Source: Sphingobacteriaceae bacterium (GTDB taxonomy: Bacteria > Bacteroidota > Bacteroidia > UBA7662). From it: a stretch of 64,000 bases of DNA. Below, in pieces: positions 9,853-19,966 of this stretch (position 1 is the stretch's first letter; the number at the start of each line of letters is the position of its first letter). Below the pieces are notes generated by a model, which did no database searches, was not told the DNA's origin, and saw nothing but the letters and a program-made list of their open reading frames with translations. The translations under genes and the position numbers were made by a program. The stretch spans positions 122,461 to 186,460 of the forward strand of contig PNNG01000010.1 of NCBI GenBank assembly GCA_013824115.1, written 5' to 3'.

Positions 9853-10392
9853 TCAGCCGTGCTGGTAACCCTTTATGGTTACCCGTTTCCCTTGATCGAA
9901 GAACTGCTCCAATTGCAGCGAAAGGGCCAAAATCATTTCTTCGCGGCTCATATCCCGGCCGTACAAATCCTCAATGCTCTTTTCGAGTTGCTGTAGTTTA
10001 TCGAGCACTTCGCGGTGGCTCAGGTAGGTAGCGCGCATGCGTTGGAATGCCCGCATGATGTAGATGTGTATGTCGATGGCCACATCGCTGTTCAGTACGC
10101 CAGACAGCATGCCAATGCCCAATTCGGTAAAAACCAAAGGGGCTTTGCGCCAACCCATGAGGTCAGCATTGGAAATCACAGAATGTGATTTCCAATTGGC
10201 AAACTCCTCTGGGGTGAGTTGAAACATAAAATCATCGGGGAAACGCCGTATTTGCCGACGAACTGCTTGGTTGAGAACGCGGGTTTCAACCCCGTAAAGC
10301 TTTGCCAAATCGCGGTCGAACATCACATGACGTCCTCTGATGAGGTGAATTTGCTTGGCAATTTCTCCCTCGCTGTAAATGCCTGGTAACAT
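9853..10392 (-). CDS. ORF6N domain-containing protein
   Basis: IHLIRGRHVMFDRDLAKLYGVETRVLNQAVRRQIRRFPDDFMFQLTPEE; VFTELGIGMLSGVLNSDVAI. Confidence 0.88.
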   Translation of the reverse strand: MLPGIYSEGEIAKQIHLIRGRHVMFDRDLAKLYGVETRVLNQAVRRQIRRFPDDFMFQLTPEEFANWKSHSVISNADLMGWRKAPLVFTELGIGMLSGVLNSDVAIDIHIYIMRAFQRMRATYLSHREVLDKLQQLEKSIEDLYGRDMSREEMILALSLQLEQFFDQGKRVTIKGYQHG

Positions 10393-10506
10393 GCGTTTTT
10401 GATGGCAATTTAACAGGCATCATTTTTAGTAATTCAGCGATTTGTTTAGCTTTTAAAGCAACAAAACCGGCGCTATGGCCGGTTTTGTCGTTAAGTAAAC
10501 TTCTGC

Positions 10507-11646
10507 TTATTTCAATACTTCGCGTGCAATTACAATCTTCTGCACCTCCGAAGTTCCTTCGTAAATCTGCGTGATTTTGGCATCGCGCATCATGCGCTCA
10601 ACGTGATACTCTTTTACGTAACCGTAACCACCATGTACCTGTACCGCTTCGGTAGCAATACGCATGGCAATGGTAGAAGCAAAAAGTTTGGCTTGAGCGC
10701 TTGCCATGGCATAATCGCCATCGGTATCTTTCAACCAGGCCGCTTTGAGGCACAATAAGCGCGCAGCCTCCACTTCGGTAGCCATGTCGGCCAATTTGAA
10801 CTGAATGGCTTGGTGGTTCATGATTTCGGTGCCAAAAGCCTTGCGCTCTTTCGAATACTTCACCGAAAGCTCCAGGGCGCCACTGGCTATGCCCAAGGCC
10901 TGGGCGGCAATGCCAATACGTCCGCCAGAGAGCACTTTCATGGCAAACTTAAATCCGAATCCATCTTCTCCAATGCGGTTTTCCTTGGGAACCTTCACAT
11001 TGGTGAACATGATGCTGTGGGTGTCGCTACCGCGGATACCCATTTTATCTTCTTTTTTGCCTACTTGGAACCCCTCTGACTCACGCTCAACGAGGAAAGC
11101 ATTGATGCCTTTGTGGCCCTTGTCCACATCGGTTTGTGCAATGACAATGTAGGTGCTGGCGCTGTTGCCGTTGGTAATCCAGTTTTTGGTGCCATTGAGC
11201 AAATAATGATCGCCCATGTCGATGGCTGTGGTGCGTTGTGAAGTGGCGTCAGAACCGGCTTCGGGCTCCGACAAACAGAAAGCACCGATTTTGCGTCCTG
11301 TTGCCAAATCGGGCAAATATTTCTTCTTCTGCTCCTCACTGCCAAAAGTTTCGATGCCCCAGCAAACCAAGGAGTTATTTACCGACATGCAAACGGAAGC
11401 CGAAGCATCTACTTTCGAAATTTCTTCCATGGCCAACACATACGAAATGGTATCCATGCCGCCGCCGCCATACTCCGGACTCACCATCATGCCCATAAAT
11501 CCCAGCTCACCCATTTTGCGGATTTGCTCGGCAGGGAATTTCTGCTCGTTGTCGCGTTCAATAACGCCTGGAAGTAGTTCAGTTTGTGCGAAATCGCGTG
11601 CAGCCTGACGAATCATCAAGTGCTCTTCGGTAAGATTAAATTCCAT
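10507..11646 (-). CDS. Acyl-CoA dehydrogenase
   Basis: EAGSDATSQRTTA; HGGYGYVKEYHVERMMRDAKITQIYEGTSEVQKIVIAREVLK. Confidence 0.95.
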   Translation of the reverse strand: MEFNLTEEHLMIRQAARDFAQTELLPGVIERDNEQKFPAEQIRKMGELGFMGMMVSPEYGGGGMDTISYVLAMEEISKVDASASVCMSVNNSLVCWGIETFGSEEQKKKYLPDLATGRKIGAFCLSEPEAGSDATSQRTTAIDMGDHYLLNGTKNWITNGNSASTYIVIAQTDVDKGHKGINAFLVERESEGFQVGKKEDKMGIRGSDTHSIMFTNVKVPKENRIGEDGFGFKFAMKVLSGGRIGIAAQALGIASGALELSVKYSKERKAFGTEIMNHQAIQFKLADMATEVEAARLLCLKAAWLKDTDGDYAMASAQAKLFASTIAMRIATEAVQVHGGYGYVKEYHVERMMRDAKITQIYEGTSEVQKIVIAREVLK

Positions 11647-11749
11647 TGCCAGTAATTAGTACGATGATGCTTTAACAAGCTGCTGCGGCGCAGGTTTTAA
11701 AGCAGTGCAAATATAGCTTTTACACAGCAAGAATTTGCTGCTCAGCGGT

Positions 11750-12892
11750 TCAATTCGCGATAATCGACCAGATTTCGCGTCTGATTCCGGCATTTACCGC
11801 AATGGCCAAAATCATCGACACAATCAAGCCCACGCTCACATAAACTATGTCCTTGCCAATAAGGGTCCATGTTTTACGCCATTTGCCCGTAGAAGCACCA
11901 TATTTGGCCGCTTTCATGCCCACTTCCCTACCAGCCAACAGGCCAATAAATACCCAGGTGGTACTCATGGGAATGGTATTCACTTGCGTAAACCAAAATA
12001 AAATGAAGGCGTATACCAGATCGATGAGGGTGGCGGAACGCACATCGGCCACATCTGACTTTTCATTGACAATGCCTTGAATTTTATCGCCTTTCAGGTA
12101 GAATAACAAGCCCAAACCACCAAAAATAAATGCAAGGAAGAACAGAAGCTCAGCCACATTCAGCGAACGCGGCAAATAAACCGCTATGTTGGCTGCATCT
12201 TGAGCAATCCACAAATACCACAAAGTTCCACTGGTGAGCCATTGAAACCACACCCATGCTTGGTGGGCCTCCCCTTTAACCAACCGCTGGAAAGGTTTAG
12301 CAAAAATCAGCCAAATAAGAACCGAACAAGAAAAGGCAATAAAATAGCCTGAAGTACTCTTTTGAAGCATGCCGGTTACCGTACTCAAACTACCTGAAAA
12401 GGAAGTAAGCAACATGAAAGTAGTACTTACCGGGATTTTCATGCGTGTAAGTACCAACAATATGACCGGTGCTGCCAGTTGTAAAAATGCAAATTCGGTG
12501 GGTGCTTGCTCCAAACCTTTGCTTTGCAAACGTAAAAAAGAAACGTCACCATCGTACAAGAACCAACTCGTTAAAATAGCAAATACAAAGATGAGCCCGA
12601 TGTATAACCACAACCAATACCACTTGCGATTGCTATTAGAGGCAATGAAAGTCCCAATCGTTTGGATGCTGTCGTTGGCCACTGCACTGTAGCCGGCAAA
12701 CATGAAGCCCAGCCACATGGCAATTCTGGGATAAGGGTAAAACACGGCTGAAACCAGCATCGCTAAGCCAATCAACAAAAAGAATTTACGCTCTCTGCGT
12801 GCGTAAACCATGAACAAGTTCATCCGCGTTGATCCGGCTTTTCCCGGTGTCGGTGCTTTAAAGTGCTTCCCCATACGATAGTGGCAAGACAA
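11750..12892 (-). CDS. PiT-family inorganic phosphate transporter-like membrane protein
   Basis: Polytopic; MFAGYSAVANDSIQTIGTFIASN (PiT-like AND signature) and a second repeat-like half; true start possibly MNLFMVYARR. Confidence 0.65.
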   Translation of the reverse strand: MSCHYRMGKHFKAPTPGKAGSTRMNLFMVYARRERKFFLLIGLAMLVSAVFYPYPRIAMWLGFMFAGYSAVANDSIQTIGTFIASNSNRKWYWLWLYIGLIFVFAILTSWFLYDGDVSFLRLQSKGLEQAPTEFAFLQLAAPVILLVLTRMKIPVSTTFMLLTSFSGSLSTVTGMLQKSTSGYFIAFSCSVLIWLIFAKPFQRLVKGEAHQAWVWFQWLTSGTLWYLWIAQDAANIAVYLPRSLNVAELLFFLAFIFGGLGLLFYLKGDKIQGIVNEKSDVADVRSATLIDLVYAFILFWFTQVNTIPMSTTWVFIGLLAGREVGMKAAKYGASTGKWRKTWTLIGKDIVYVSVGLIVSMILAIAVNAGIRREIWSIIAN

Positions 12893-12963
12893 AGGTCATA
12901 TTTCTCTCCGAATGCGCCACCATTCACAGGTTATCTTTCTGTTAACAATTCCGTAACATGACC

Positions 12964-13350
12964 TCAGTTAAGCAAATGGGGAGCCAAGAGGGTAAATGCG
13001 GGCACTTCCAATTGAAGCTCCTCCCCATCTGCTTTCCTAACCGCAAAAAAACGGCCCGCCATGCGGCCAAAGGAGGATTTCAAATTACAATAGGAAACAT
13101 ACTCGTGCGTATGACCAGGGGCAATGTGTGGCTGTTTGCCCACCAAACCTTCTCCGGCTACCATGCGGCGTTTGGTTACTCCGTCGTGAATGTGCCACTC
13201 GCGCGACAACACCTGTATGGCAACACTGCCATGATTGGTGATGCGGATGTGGTAAGCAAACAGGAATTCGTCGCTGAACGGCACCGAGTACTCAGGCGCA
13301 AAATGCGTTGCTACCTGTATTTCAATGTCGTTCGTAATGGCCGTATACAT
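12964..13350 (-). CDS. apaG: ApaG-family protein
   Basis: MYTAITNDIEIQVATHFAPEYSVPFSDEFLFAYHIRITNHG...VQVLSREWHIHDG...VEGxGLVGKQPHIAPGHTHEYVSYCNLKSSFGRMAG-type sequence. Confidence 0.9.
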   Translation of the reverse strand: MYTAITNDIEIQVATHFAPEYSVPFSDEFLFAYHIRITNHGSVAIQVLSREWHIHDGVTKRRMVAGEGLVGKQPHIAPGHTHEYVSYCNLKSSFGRMAGRFFAVRKADGEELQLEVPAFTLLAPHLLN

Positions 13351-13363
13351 GCCCCTAATATCT

Positions 13364-13858
13364 TTAAATAGGTTTGAATTGCTCAAATGCCTGCAAACAA
13401 TCGTAGCAATAGTGCATCGAGCGGCAGAGGGTAGGCCCAAAAGGCGTCTTCAAAGTGGTATTGGTGCTGTTGCAATACGGACAAGCCGTGTGCTCCAACA
13501 GTTTCATGTCGGGCTCGTCTTTGTATTTAGGTGGAGGAGCCAAACCAAAGTTCTTGATGATTTCGCGGCCTTTTTCGCTGATGCGGTTGCTACTCCAGGT
13601 AACATCAAAATTGGTTTCTACCTGCACTTCAGCAAAACCCAGGCTGGCAACAGCATCGTGTACCTGCTTTTCCATGAGTTTGATGGCCGGACAACCCGAA
13701 AAAGTAGGGGTCATGCGTACTTGCACGGCCCCTTCTTCGGTGATTTGCACATCAGTTATGATGCCTAAATCGACCACCGAAAGCACCGGAATTTCCGGGT
13801 CCATTACGGTAGCGATGGCATCCCAAATGGCTTGGGTATCGGTGGTTGCGTTTACCAT
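13364..13858 (-). CDS. paaD: Phenylacetyl-CoA epoxidase subunit PaaD
   Basis: DUF59-like N-terminus (WDAIATVMDPEIPVLSVVDLGIITDV; TPTFSGCPAIKLME) and C-terminal Cys motif CPYCNSTNT; position after paaC. Confidence 0.9.
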   Translation of the reverse strand: MVNATTDTQAIWDAIATVMDPEIPVLSVVDLGIITDVQITEEGAVQVRMTPTFSGCPAIKLMEKQVHDAVASLGFAEVQVETNFDVTWSSNRISEKGREIIKNFGLAPPPKYKDEPDMKLLEHTACPYCNSTNTTLKTPFGPTLCRSMHYCYDCLQAFEQFKPI

Positions 13859-14622
13859 TCGGCAGCAGGGTCGATGCGGAAAACTTCGGTCATCTCGTCG
13901 AGCAAGGGCTGCAGGTATTCGGTGTGAAAGCCTTTTCGACCTCCATAAATAGGCTCGAGCTTTTCTGCATCCGGCATTTTGAGTCCGGCTTCCTCGACAA
14001 TGGCACCCACTTCACCCAACCAGGCAGTGCGGATGGCTGCTTCGCCTTTGTAAATGCCTTGTTGTACCAGCAATGCTTCTCCCTCAAACGATTCAAACAT
14101 GCCCAAAGCCAAGGCCATGTTTTGGTTGAGGGCTGATTGCATGCGGGCTTTGCTTTCTTCACTTCCTTGTCCGAGCTGCTTTACAAAGGTGCTGGCGTGG
14201 AAAACGTGGTATTTGATTTCGCCTTTCACCTTGCGGGCCAGCTTGGCCAACGGATCGTAAGCGCTATGAGAAGCGTCTTCAAATCGAATCAAAGCAGCCA
14301 CATCGAATAGCAGGTGACGCACCAAGCTGAAATCGTACTCGCCAATGGGGTATTCTACCAGCTGACAAGAAGTGAAATCGGTTTCGTTGCGCATGAAAGC
14401 CAGCGTATCGGGATCGGCTTCGCCCAATTGCTCGTACAAAATGCTGTACAAGCCCAAAGCATGGCCAATTTTGTCTTGCGCAATAGAAGAAAATGCAATG
14501 TCTTCTTCCAGAATAGGGCCCAAGCCGGTCCATTCTGAATTGCGGTGACCTATGATCAAATGGTCGTCGGCCATGGCCAGCAACAAGCGGCGCAAGGCAT
14601 TCAAGGTATCGGTATTAAACAT
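13852..14622 (-). CDS. paaC: Phenylacetyl-CoA epoxidase subunit PaaC
   Basis: LLAMADDHLIIGHRNSEWTGLGPILEEDIAFSSIAQDKIGHALGLY; overlaps paaD and paaB. Confidence 0.92.
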   Translation of the reverse strand: MFNTDTLNALRRLLLAMADDHLIIGHRNSEWTGLGPILEEDIAFSSIAQDKIGHALGLYSILYEQLGEADPDTLAFMRNETDFTSCQLVEYPIGEYDFSLVRHLLFDVAALIRFEDASHSAYDPLAKLARKVKGEIKYHVFHASTFVKQLGQGSEESKARMQSALNQNMALALGMFESFEGEALLVQQGIYKGEAAIRTAWLGEVGAIVEEAGLKMPDAEKLEPIYGGRKGFHTEYLQPLLDEMTEVFRIDPAAEW

Positions 14623-14998
14623 CGAGCTGGGCTTTTTTGTAGGCGGCTATCTTGTCGTTGACTTTGTAACCGGCCGGATCGCGGTACATTTTTTCAGGCG
14701 TGGTGCTGAACACATCGTAATCGTCGTAGTTCATGGCCAAAACATCGCGGGTGTTCACAATCCACAAATTCACGGTTTCGCCACGGCGGGCATATTGCTC
14801 TTTGGCGAACAACAGCGCCATTTCGGCATTGGGGGCATGCACCACGCCCACGCTGCTGTGCTTTTCGCCGCGCTTTTTCTGGTGGAATACTTGGTAAGTT
14901 TCCCAATGCTCTTCGCGCTGCAGGGTTTGATCCGGATTTTTCTCCTCCGCATCAATGCCCAAGCGGGTAATGCGTGGGTCGAGTGATTGAATGTTCAT
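14615..14998 (-). CDS. paaB: Phenylacetyl-CoA epoxidase subunit PaaB
   Basis: WETYQVFHQKKRGEKHSSVGVVHAPNAEMALLFAKEQYARRGETVNLWIVNT; operon context. Confidence 0.9.
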   Translation of the reverse strand: MNIQSLDPRITRLGIDAEEKNPDQTLQREEHWETYQVFHQKKRGEKHSSVGVVHAPNAEMALLFAKEQYARRGETVNLWIVNTRDVLAMNYDDYDVFSTTPEKMYRDPAGYKVNDKIAAYKKAQLDV

Positions 14999-15007
14999 GG
15001 GTTTGGT

Positions 15008-15997
15008 TTAAGCCAATGGCGTTACATAGTGTTGATCGGCACGCTTGAGGGCTGCACGCACCCAGGCACCACGCTCTTCAGAAGCACGACGTACAGCCAG
15101 GCGCTCGGCATTGCACGGGCCGTTACCCTTGATAACTTCATAAAACTCGTTCCAATCGGGTTCGGTGAACTCCCACTGGTTGGTTTCTGGATTTTTCTTG
15201 AGGTTTGGATCAGGCAAGGTCAAACCAATCTCCCAAATCTTGGGCACATACATGGAAAGAAACTGCTGACGCATATCGTCGTTCGAGGCCATCTTCACTT
15301 TCCAGCGCATGAGGGTTTCGGTATGTTGACTCATTTTGTCGCTCGGACCAAAGAAGTGCATGATGGGCTGCCACCAGCGGTTAAGGGCGTCTTGCACCAT
15401 GGCACGTTGCGTTGGAGTTCCTGTGGCGAGGTACACAAATACGCTGTGGCCTTGCTTGAGGTGGAAGCTTTCTTCGTAGCAAATCCGCTCGAGGGCACGA
15501 CAGTAGGGCCCATAAGAGCCCTTGCTGTTGGCTACCTGGTTTACAATGGCAGCGGCATCGATGAGGAAGCCAATAACGGCCACATCGGCCCAGGTTTTGG
15601 CCGGATAGTTAAATACGTTCGAATATTTCGATTTGCCATTGATAAGGTCATTGATCATGTCCTCGCGGCTTTTGCCCAGGGTTTCGGCAGCGCTGTACAA
15701 CAACTGTGCGTGGCCCACTTCGTCCTGCACCTTCGCCATGAGGGCCAATTTGCGGCGGAAACCGGGGGCGCGGGTAATCCATGTGCCTTCGGGCAGCGCG
15801 CCAATGATTTCTGAGTGGGCGTGCTGCTCAATCATGCGAATGAGCTGGCGGCGGTAATCGGCCGGCATCCAATCGCGTGGTTCAATTTTTTCGCCACGGG
15901 CAATGCGGGCTTCAAATTCGGCCAGCAAAACAGGGTCTTCAGCCTGCATTTCGGGCTTCTTCTTCTGATCGTCGTGGATATATCCTCCTCCGTACAT
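15008..15997 (-). CDS. paaA: Phenylacetyl-CoA epoxidase subunit PaaA
   Basis: [67 protein letters not shown]. Confidence 0.95.
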   Translation of the reverse strand: MYGGGYIHDDQKKKPEMQAEDPVLLAEFEARIARGEKIEPRDWMPADYRRQLIRMIEQHAHSEIIGALPEGTWITRAPGFRRKLALMAKVQDEVGHAQLLYSAAETLGKSREDMINDLINGKSKYSNVFNYPAKTWADVAVIGFLIDAAAIVNQVANSKGSYGPYCRALERICYEESFHLKQGHSVFVYLATGTPTQRAMVQDALNRWWQPIMHFFGPSDKMSQHTETLMRWKVKMASNDDMRQQFLSMYVPKIWEIGLTLPDPNLKKNPETNQWEFTEPDWNEFYEVIKGNGPCNAERLAVRRASEERGAWVRAALKRADQHYVTPLA

Positions 15998-16009
15998 GGT
16001 ATGTGGTGT

Positions 16010-16594
16010 TTAAGATTTTTTGATTAATCCGTTTAAAACTTGCTCTGAGAGCTGGGCGGCAATTTCGTGCGGCTGTAGGCGCCCTTCAGGACGGTACCAG
16101 TCGTACAACCAGTTCAGTGCCGAAAGCAGGCTGAGCACTGCCAGTTTTTCGTTTTCAATTTGAAAGTGCCCGGCAGCTTTGCCGCGACTCAAAATATCCA
16201 TGAAATAGGCTTCATATTCACCCCGCATGCTTTTGAAAACGCTGAGGTCGGGCTCGCTCAAGTAGCGCCATTCGTGCTGAAATACTGCCGAAGCATTCAC
16301 ATCGTTGGTGATTACTTCTACATGTTTTTCAATGGCCAGGCGCAATTGAACCGGAGGCGCCAACTGCAGACTTTGTACTTGGTCGCGGGCACGAAAAAAA
16401 GACTCGGCCATTCCAAAACAAATGCGGTTCAGCAGTTCTTCTTTCGAGCGCAGGTGGCTGTAAAGTGAGGCTGCTTCTATGCCGATGGCCGCTGCCAAAT
16501 CGCGCATGCTGGTAGCCGCATAGCCCCGCTCGCGAAACAAGCGGGTGGCTTTTTCGGTGATTTGACTCTTGCGATCGGTAATGATTTCTGCCAT
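16010..16594 (-). CDS. TetR/AcrR-family transcriptional regulator
   Basis: KSQITEKATRLFRERGYAATSMRDLAAAIGIEAASLYSHLRSKEELLNRI HTH; immediately upstream of paaA on the same strand. Confidence 0.92.
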   Translation of the reverse strand: MAEIITDRKSQITEKATRLFRERGYAATSMRDLAAAIGIEAASLYSHLRSKEELLNRICFGMAESFFRARDQVQSLQLAPPVQLRLAIEKHVEVITNDVNASAVFQHEWRYLSEPDLSVFKSMRGEYEAYFMDILSRGKAAGHFQIENEKLAVLSLLSALNWLYDWYRPEGRLQPHEIAAQLSEQVLNGLIKKS

Positions 16595-16721
16595 GGCTAA
16601 CTAACAGTCGTTAGCAAAGATAGTTTGGATGGCGGAGAAAAAAAAGAAAATCTCTCAGCAGCTTGAAATGCAAGGTGTTGCTTTCTACATTGTGGTTTAA
16701 ACAGCTCTACTCACAAGCGTC

Positions 16722-17615
16722 ATGGGCACCACCAAAAAGCCGACAGTTGCAGCCAAAGTAGTTGAAACCTTGGAGCAGCAAGCCTTTCGCTTTCGTTTTG
16801 AATTTTTGGAAGCTGGCAAACGATCAGGCCATGGCATGGACCAGCAACCACACCGACACCAAATTTATGAGCTTTTTTATTTTGCTGAAGGTGGAGGAAT
16901 ACACGAAATCGACTTCCACCAATTGCCTATCGTTCCTGGGGCAATACATTGGGTAAAACCGGGACAAGTTCATTTTTTGCAGCGTGATGTGGGTTGTTGG
17001 GGATTCGTATTGCAGTTCGACCGCACTTTTTTTACTGAAGAAGCCGACCTAATCTGGTTTGATCGGCTTTGGTTACAGGCCGAAATGCCGGCAGGCAATC
17101 AAGCTATTTTATTAGACAATATGGGACTGCAAGAAGCTGAAGCCTGTATGCGCATGTGGCAATCGTTCGAGCCGAATTATACGACCAGCAGCATTGATCA
17201 GACCCGCTTAAAGTTGCTGCTCCAGCACGCCGAACGGAGCGTTTTCGCTCGTCATGGAGCAAGTCTGCATCGTGCTTCACTACCTAACGGCTTGTTCGAT
17301 CGTTTCCAACGTTTGCTGCACAGTCATTTCTACAAGGAACACCGATTGGAGTTTTACACCAACGCATTGGCATGCAGTAAACAAGCGCTTTTGAGGGAGA
17401 CCAAAAGATGCTCCAATAAATCGCCATTGAGTCTGCTTCACAACAGAATAACCATGGAAGCTAAAAGCATGTTGATGTTTACCGAACTAAGCAACAAGGA
17501 AATTGCCTTTGCGCTAGGCTTCGAGGACCCTGCTTATTTTGGTCGATTCATTAAAAAACAGTGTAGTACCACACCAGAAACGCTGCGATACCAATTGCGC
17601 GAGAAGTACCAGTGA
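16722..17615 (+). CDS. AraC-family transcriptional regulator
   Basis: N-terminal cupin-like QPHRHQIYELFYFAEG; C-terminal HTH ...LSNKEIAFALGFEDPAYFGRFIKKQCSTTPETLRYQ. Confidence 0.9.
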   Translation: MGTTKKPTVAAKVVETLEQQAFRFRFEFLEAGKRSGHGMDQQPHRHQIYELFYFAEGGGIHEIDFHQLPIVPGAIHWVKPGQVHFLQRDVGCWGFVLQFDRTFFTEEADLIWFDRLWLQAEMPAGNQAILLDNMGLQEAEACMRMWQSFEPNYTTSSIDQTRLKLLLQHAERSVFARHGASLHRASLPNGLFDRFQRLLHSHFYKEHRLEFYTNALACSKQALLRETKRCSNKSPLSLLHNRITMEAKSMLMFTELSNKEIAFALGFEDPAYFGRFIKKQCSTTPETLRYQLREKYQ

Positions 17616-17676
17616 ATGATGAAAAAGTGCCATGGTTTGCACAACAGATGCGGCCATCTTGCCTAAAAATTGAAGC

Positions 17677-18480
17677 ATGAAAAAAATCATCCTTCCGGCA
17701 TTTTTCGTAGCCATGGCAAGTAGCCTCTTATTCAGCATGCACAACGGTGCCCTCAATATGACTGGTGCTCCCGGCGAGCTCGACTGTACCAGCTGTCACC
17801 ATCCGGGTCCCGCCAACACCGATCCTTTGGGCAGCATGCAAATACTAATGCCTAACAACCAAGGGACTTATATTCCCGGCCAAACCTATCCGATTACCGT
17901 TCAAGTGCAATATCCCGGCCGACAGAAATTTGGTTTTTCGGCCGCGGTGCGGCAAAGAGGTATTCAGTTTGTGCAAAGTGGCAGTTTATCGGCACCAACC
18001 GCCGCAGCGTTGCAAATCAGCGATTTTGCCACGCATACGCTTCCCAGTACTGCGGGAAACGGGCAAAAAAGCTGGACTTTTGATTGGACTGCTCCCACCA
18101 CCGCATCTGGCACATTGGTGGTTTATGCCGCCAGTGTGGCTGCCAATGGCGACAATGACGCTACAGGCGATCAGGTTTACACCGATTCCTTGGTGTTGTC
18201 GGTGGCCAGTAGCTTGTGGGCAAAAGACTGGCTTGCCCCGATTAAGCTTTACCCCAATCCAGCTACTCATCAACTTTTCATCGAAGGCGAATGGACCGGA
18301 GCGGCAGTGGTTGACCTGAAAGTGTACGATGCGGCAGGAAAATGTCAGCTAGAGCAAAAAATAAATCCAGCATCCGCTCTTCCCTTGTCCTTGGGTATCG
18401 CTACGCTCGCGTCGGGAAAGTATTGGGTGCATGTACAACACGGCAATAAACGTACGGTAACGCCCTTTTTCAAACCATGA
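17677..18480 (+). CDS. Secreted choice-of-anchor V/Reelin-like protein with CxxCH motif and T9SS type A sorting signal
   Basis: TGAPGELDCTSCHHPGP near the N-terminus; C-terminal LYPNPATHQLFIEGEWTGAAVVDLKVYDAAGK. Confidence 0.75.
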   Translation: MKKIILPAFFVAMASSLLFSMHNGALNMTGAPGELDCTSCHHPGPANTDPLGSMQILMPNNQGTYIPGQTYPITVQVQYPGRQKFGFSAAVRQRGIQFVQSGSLSAPTAAALQISDFATHTLPSTAGNGQKSWTFDWTAPTTASGTLVVYAASVAANGDNDATGDQVYTDSLVLSVASSLWAKDWLAPIKLYPNPATHQLFIEGEWTGAAVVDLKVYDAAGKCQLEQKINPASALPLSLGIATLASGKYWVHVQHGNKRTVTPFFKP

Positions 18481-18542
18481 TGCCCCATTTGATGTAAATT
18501 ATCGGTACGGCATACCTAAAAAGCAAGTAACTTCGTTCCACT

Positions 18543-19949
18543 TTGTATTGCATGGGAAGATTTCGCTTGCTTTTTGCGCTCATAATGCTGGCCTTTTGGG
18601 CAACGGGCCTCACTTCGTGCCGACAGGATCGTTTTGAGCCAAATGCCAACGTTGAGCTGCGCTTTGAGACCGACACCTTGCTGTTCGATACCGTTTTTGT
18701 AACTGCAGGCTCAATTACCAAGCGCTTCAAAGTTTACAATCCAACCAACCGCAACATCTCCATCGACGAGGTATATCTGGCTGGGCGGCGTTTTGCAGGC
18801 AATTCTCCTTACCGTATCAACATCAATGGTATTCCAACCAATGACCAGGGCGGGGTTGAGCTGCCTGCTGGTGATAGTTTATACATCTTCGTGGAGGTCA
18901 CCATCGACCCCAACAGCAGCGCAACACCTTTTATTGTCACCGATTCGGTGATTTTCCGTTCAGGAAACCGCACCGGCAAGGTGTTGTTGGCAGCATATGG
19001 ACAGAATGCCGTTTTTTACAATGGCGAAGTGCTTCCTTGCAATACGGTATGGACGGCCGACAAACCCATTGTTGTGTACAATTCGGTATTGGTGGATAGT
19101 GCCTGCCGGTTGACCATATTACCTGGTGCCAAAATCTATTTCAATAAAAATTCAACGCTCTTTGTGTTGGGCAGTTTGCGGGTGCTGGGGTTGCCTCAAG
19201 ATCCCGTGATTTTCAGGGGTGATCGTTTGGACCCGTTTTACCGTGATTTGGCGGGTGCTTGGAATGGCATTCACTTTTTGGTGGGCAGCACCAACAATGA
19301 AATACGCAGTGCCGAGATGTACAATGGCAATATTGGTATTCGGGTAGATTCGCTTCCGGCCGATGGTAGCATGGCCCCCAACCTCATCTTGAACCGGGTA
19401 CGCATCGATAATTTTGCTGTGGTTGGTCTGCTGGGATTTACCGCCCGCATTGAGGCCTATAACACCCTGATTAGCAATTGCGGCTTGTATAATTTTTTGG
19501 GTGACTTTGGAGGCGAGTACACCTTCAGGCATGCCACCTTGGTCAATTTCAGCACAGGTTTTTCGCGTGGTTTTCCGCTTTTTGCACTTACCAATCGCGA
19601 TTTAAACGGCAGGCCCAATACAGCACGCCTGGTGATGCAAAACAGCATTGTTTGGGGCTCTCGACAAGAGGAATTTGCCCTCGATACCACCCGTGCTACT
19701 GGATTTACGGCCGAATTAAGCCATACGATTTTGAAAAGTCAACGCACCCAACTTGTTGGCACGGCATTACAATTCAGCGATCCACGCTTTAAAAATGTGT
19801 CGGAAAAGGATTTTGGGATAGATACTTTGAGCGTGGCCTTTAGAGCTGGCGCCAACCTGATACCTTTGTATTCACGATTGCAAACCGATTTGGTGGGCCG
19901 AGTGCGCGCTGTACAGCCCACACTTGGCGCTCTTGAACGGACAGAATAA
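18543..19949 (+). CDS. Lipoprotein, probable right-handed beta-helix protein
   Basis: Lipobox TGLTSC; repetitive GAKIYFNKNSTLFVLGSLRVLGLPQDPVIFRG... typical of Bacteroidota beta-helix lipoproteins. Confidence 0.7.
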   Translation: MYCMGRFRLLFALIMLAFWATGLTSCRQDRFEPNANVELRFETDTLLFDTVFVTAGSITKRFKVYNPTNRNISIDEVYLAGRRFAGNSPYRININGIPTNDQGGVELPAGDSLYIFVEVTIDPNSSATPFIVTDSVIFRSGNRTGKVLLAAYGQNAVFYNGEVLPCNTVWTADKPIVVYNSVLVDSACRLTILPGAKIYFNKNSTLFVLGSLRVLGLPQDPVIFRGDRLDPFYRDLAGAWNGIHFLVGSTNNEIRSAEMYNGNIGIRVDSLPADGSMAPNLILNRVRIDNFAVVGLLGFTARIEAYNTLISNCGLYNFLGDFGGEYTFRHATLVNFSTGFSRGFPLFALTNRDLNGRPNTARLVMQNSIVWGSRQEEFALDTTRATGFTAELSHTILKSQRTQLVGTALQFSDPRFKNVSEKDFGIDTLSVAFRAGANLIPLYSRLQTDLVGRVRAVQPTLGALERTE

Positions 19950-19966
19950 CCACTTAAAACCTACGT

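Noticed and set aside
14987-15814. 275-aa ORF antisense to paaA
   Set aside because: Shadow ORF; paaA is unambiguous
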